A stretch of 64,000 nt of DNA, from assembly GCA_043553855.1 (NCBI GenBank), contig CP121336.1, positions 3,100,001 through 3,164,000 on the forward strand. Direction: 5' to 3'. Source of the DNA: JAUIAS01 sp030425395 (lineage in GTDB: Bacteria > Pseudomonadota > Alphaproteobacteria > Rhodobacterales > Rhodobacteraceae). The position numbers were made by a program, and so were the translations under genes. The notes beneath the pieces are model-generated. The model worked only from the letters and a program-made list of their open reading frames with translations. It made no database searches and was not told where the DNA came from. The first letter of the stretch is position 1; every line of letters begins with the position of its first letter. This document shows, one piece after another, positions 62,596 to 64,000 of this stretch.

Positions 62596-64000
62596 ATGAA
62601 AGACAATTTGCCCAACATCGTCTTGATTTTCAGCGACAATCAGCAAGCCAGCACCCTTGGCTGCTATGGGAATCGCGAGATTCACACCCCCAACCTCGAT
62701 CGACTTGCGGCGCAGGGCATCGCTTTCGACAACGCCTTTTGTCCGAACGCGTTTTGCTCTCCCAGCCGGGCCTCGCTCCTCACGGGGCTTCTGCCTTCGC
62801 AACATGGCGTTCACAGCTGGATCGATGATCGTGAGAGTGATCTATGGCCTGAAAACTGGCATGCGCTCGATGGGCTGCGCACCTTGCCCGAGGCGCTGAA
62901 GGACGCGGGCTACACCACAGCATTATGCGGCAAATACCACCTTGGCGATCCTTCAACCCCGATGGCCGGGTTTGACGAATGGTGCACAATGGCAGACGGG
63001 CATGTGCGCAGCTTCTATCACAACCGCATCACCGAAAACGGGCACGCCTATGACCATCATGGTCATACAGTTGATTTTTTTACAGAGAAGGGTGTTGCCT
63101 TCATCGAAAGAGAGGCCGCGGCGGATAATCCATTCTTCCTCTATCTGCCCTATCCTGCGCCTTACGGCCATTGGCCCGCGACCAAGGAAGATGTGCCATG
63201 CCGACATACGGCGCGCTACGCCGAATGCCCGGTGGAGACCGTGCCGCGTGAGGGCCTGAGCAAAGCGGCGGTTGACGCCTATCTGATGCGGCAGACATAT
63301 TCTGGCGGCGGGCTTGATTACTCAATGACGTTGCGCGCACCCAACGACCTGCCGACGCTGCGTAACTACTATGCGCAGATTTCCATGGTCGACGACGGTG
63401 TCGGCGCAATCATGGACACGCTGGACAGGCTGAACCTGACAGAGGACACGATTGTGATCTTCACCTCGGACCACGGGCTATCCCTCGGCCACCACGGTTT
63501 CTGGGGGCATGGCGCGGCAACCTGGCCTTCCAATCTGCACCATGCGGCGCATTCGGTTCCGCTTCTTATGCGTTATCCTCGCCGGATTGACCCCGATCAG
63601 AGGTCGGATGCAATGGTGTCGAACCTCGACATTTACGCAACCCTGCTGGACTTCACTGGTCAGCCCATCGAACAGACGGGCATGGCCCTGCCGAGCCGTT
63701 CGCTCATGCCATTGGCAACGGGCGGTGGTGCTGAGCGCGCCGAAGATGTCGTCTTCGCCGAACAGGAAGAAACCCGCGTTCTGCGCACCGCGAAATGGGC
63801 TTTTTTCAAACGGTTCCGGCGCGAAGGTTCCCCGGACTTGCAAGACGAGCTTTTCGATGTCGAGACAGACCCGGGAGAGACGCGAAATCTCGCCCAAGAG
63901 CCAGAGTTCTCGGATGTCCTTCAAACGCTGGACCTTATGCTGACGAATTTCTTCGAGACCCACAGCCGCGCGGAAGCGGACCTTTGGCGCGGCGGCAGAC
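62596..64000 (+). CDS. Type I sulfatase (formylglycine family), partial
   Basis: The gene starts at ATG 62596 (MKDNLPNIVLIFSDNQQAS), with TGAGGAAGC upstream, and is open for 468 codons to the window end, so its stop lies outside. It has the active-site CSPSRASLLTG (Cys54, to become formylglycine) and IFTSDHGLSLGHHG. Arylsulfatase-type enzymes hydrolyse sulfate esters. No signal peptide is visible, so it may be cytosolic. It would need the formylglycine-generating enzyme, which is not in the window. It is close to full length for the family. Confidence 0.92.
   Translation, partial: MKDNLPNIVLIFSDNQQASTLGCYGNREIHTPNLDRLAAQGIAFDNAFCPNAFCSPSRASLLTGLLPSQHGVHSWIDDRESDLWPENWHALDGLRTLPEALKDAGYTTALCGKYHLGDPSTPMAGFDEWCTMADGHVRSFYHNRITENGHAYDHHGHTVDFFTEKGVAFIEREAAADNPFFLYLPYPAPYGHWPATKEDVPCRHTARYAECPVETVPREGLSKAAVDAYLMRQTYSGGGLDYSMTLRAPNDLPTLRNYYAQISMVDDGVGAIMDTLDRLNLTEDTIVIFTSDHGLSLGHHGFWGHGAATWPSNLHHAAHSVPLLMRYPRRIDPDQRSDAMVSNLDIYATLLDFTGQPIEQTGMALPSRSLMPLATGGGAERAEDVVFAEQEETRVLRTAKWAFFKRFRREGSPDLQDELFDVETDPGETRNLAQEPEFSDVLQTLDLMLTNFFETHSRAEADLWRGGR

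Overview
The window looks like chromosome of a marine alphaproteobacterium of the Rhodobacteraceae (Roseobacter group). This is inferred from gene content and order: an exosortase E/protease fusion with VPEID-CTERM peptides, the DMSP lyase DddP, a yfgM-like/bamB/der run, yajC-secD-secF followed by a TauE-like exporter, an Mth938-like gene and ccmABCDG, purB next to a DUF6314 gene, and a dispersed GC-rich repeat ending in a TATTTT core. No rRNA or CRISPR array was found. There is one tRNA, tRNA-Leu(UAG).

Layout. 0-7.3 kb: a LOG-family gene cut by the window edge, a LysM protein, an ABC exporter, then exosortase E/protease with three tiny VPEID-CTERM peptides on the opposite strand. 7.4-12.6 kb: an RND efflux pair. 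12.8-16.5 kb: outer-membrane assembly and ribosome biogenesis (YfgM-like, BamB, Der). 16.5-25.7 kb: a TspO-like protein, SerS, Sec accessory proteins, and cytochrome c maturation ccmABCDG, including a 52-residue CcmD. 25.9-35.6 kb: aconitase, a DUF1223 protein, a lysophospholipid acyltransferase, a DMT exporter, a DUF2336 protein, small secreted proteins and PurB. 35.7-42.1 kb: an unusual minus-strand cassette of a tail-collar (MdpB-like) protein, a 551-residue protein that may have a TULIP fold, and a 1232-residue protein of unknown function. 42.7-46.1 kb: DUF6455, BioY, DddP and a divergent DUF3445 (HODM-like) gene. 46.1-51.6 kb: an unknown protein, GlnA, GlnB, Nnr and a Hint protein. 51.9-53.3 kb: tRNA-Leu followed by gene debris. 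53.3-64 kb: a divergent organosulfate-type cluster that runs off the window end. It has a TRAP transporter and an arylsulfotransferase-like gene on one strand. On the other are a TetR regulator, an alkylsulfatase, a PAPS-type sulfotransferase, a GMC oxidoreductase and a type I sulfatase.

How the genes may work together. The last cluster reads as uptake and turnover of one sulfate ester: import by TRAP, ester cleavage by one or two sulfatases, oxidation of the freed alcohol by the GMC flavoenzyme, and TetR control from a shared intergenic operator. The sulfotransferase-type proteins do not fit simple catabolism. Its leucine codon choice (rich in CTC) differs by eye from the genes before the tRNA, which suggests transfer. 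The exosortase E region may process peptides that are little more than a sorting signal with a 22-32 residue head and no N-terminal signal peptide. I regard these two regions and the 35.7-42.1 kb cassette as the best candidates for undescribed biology.
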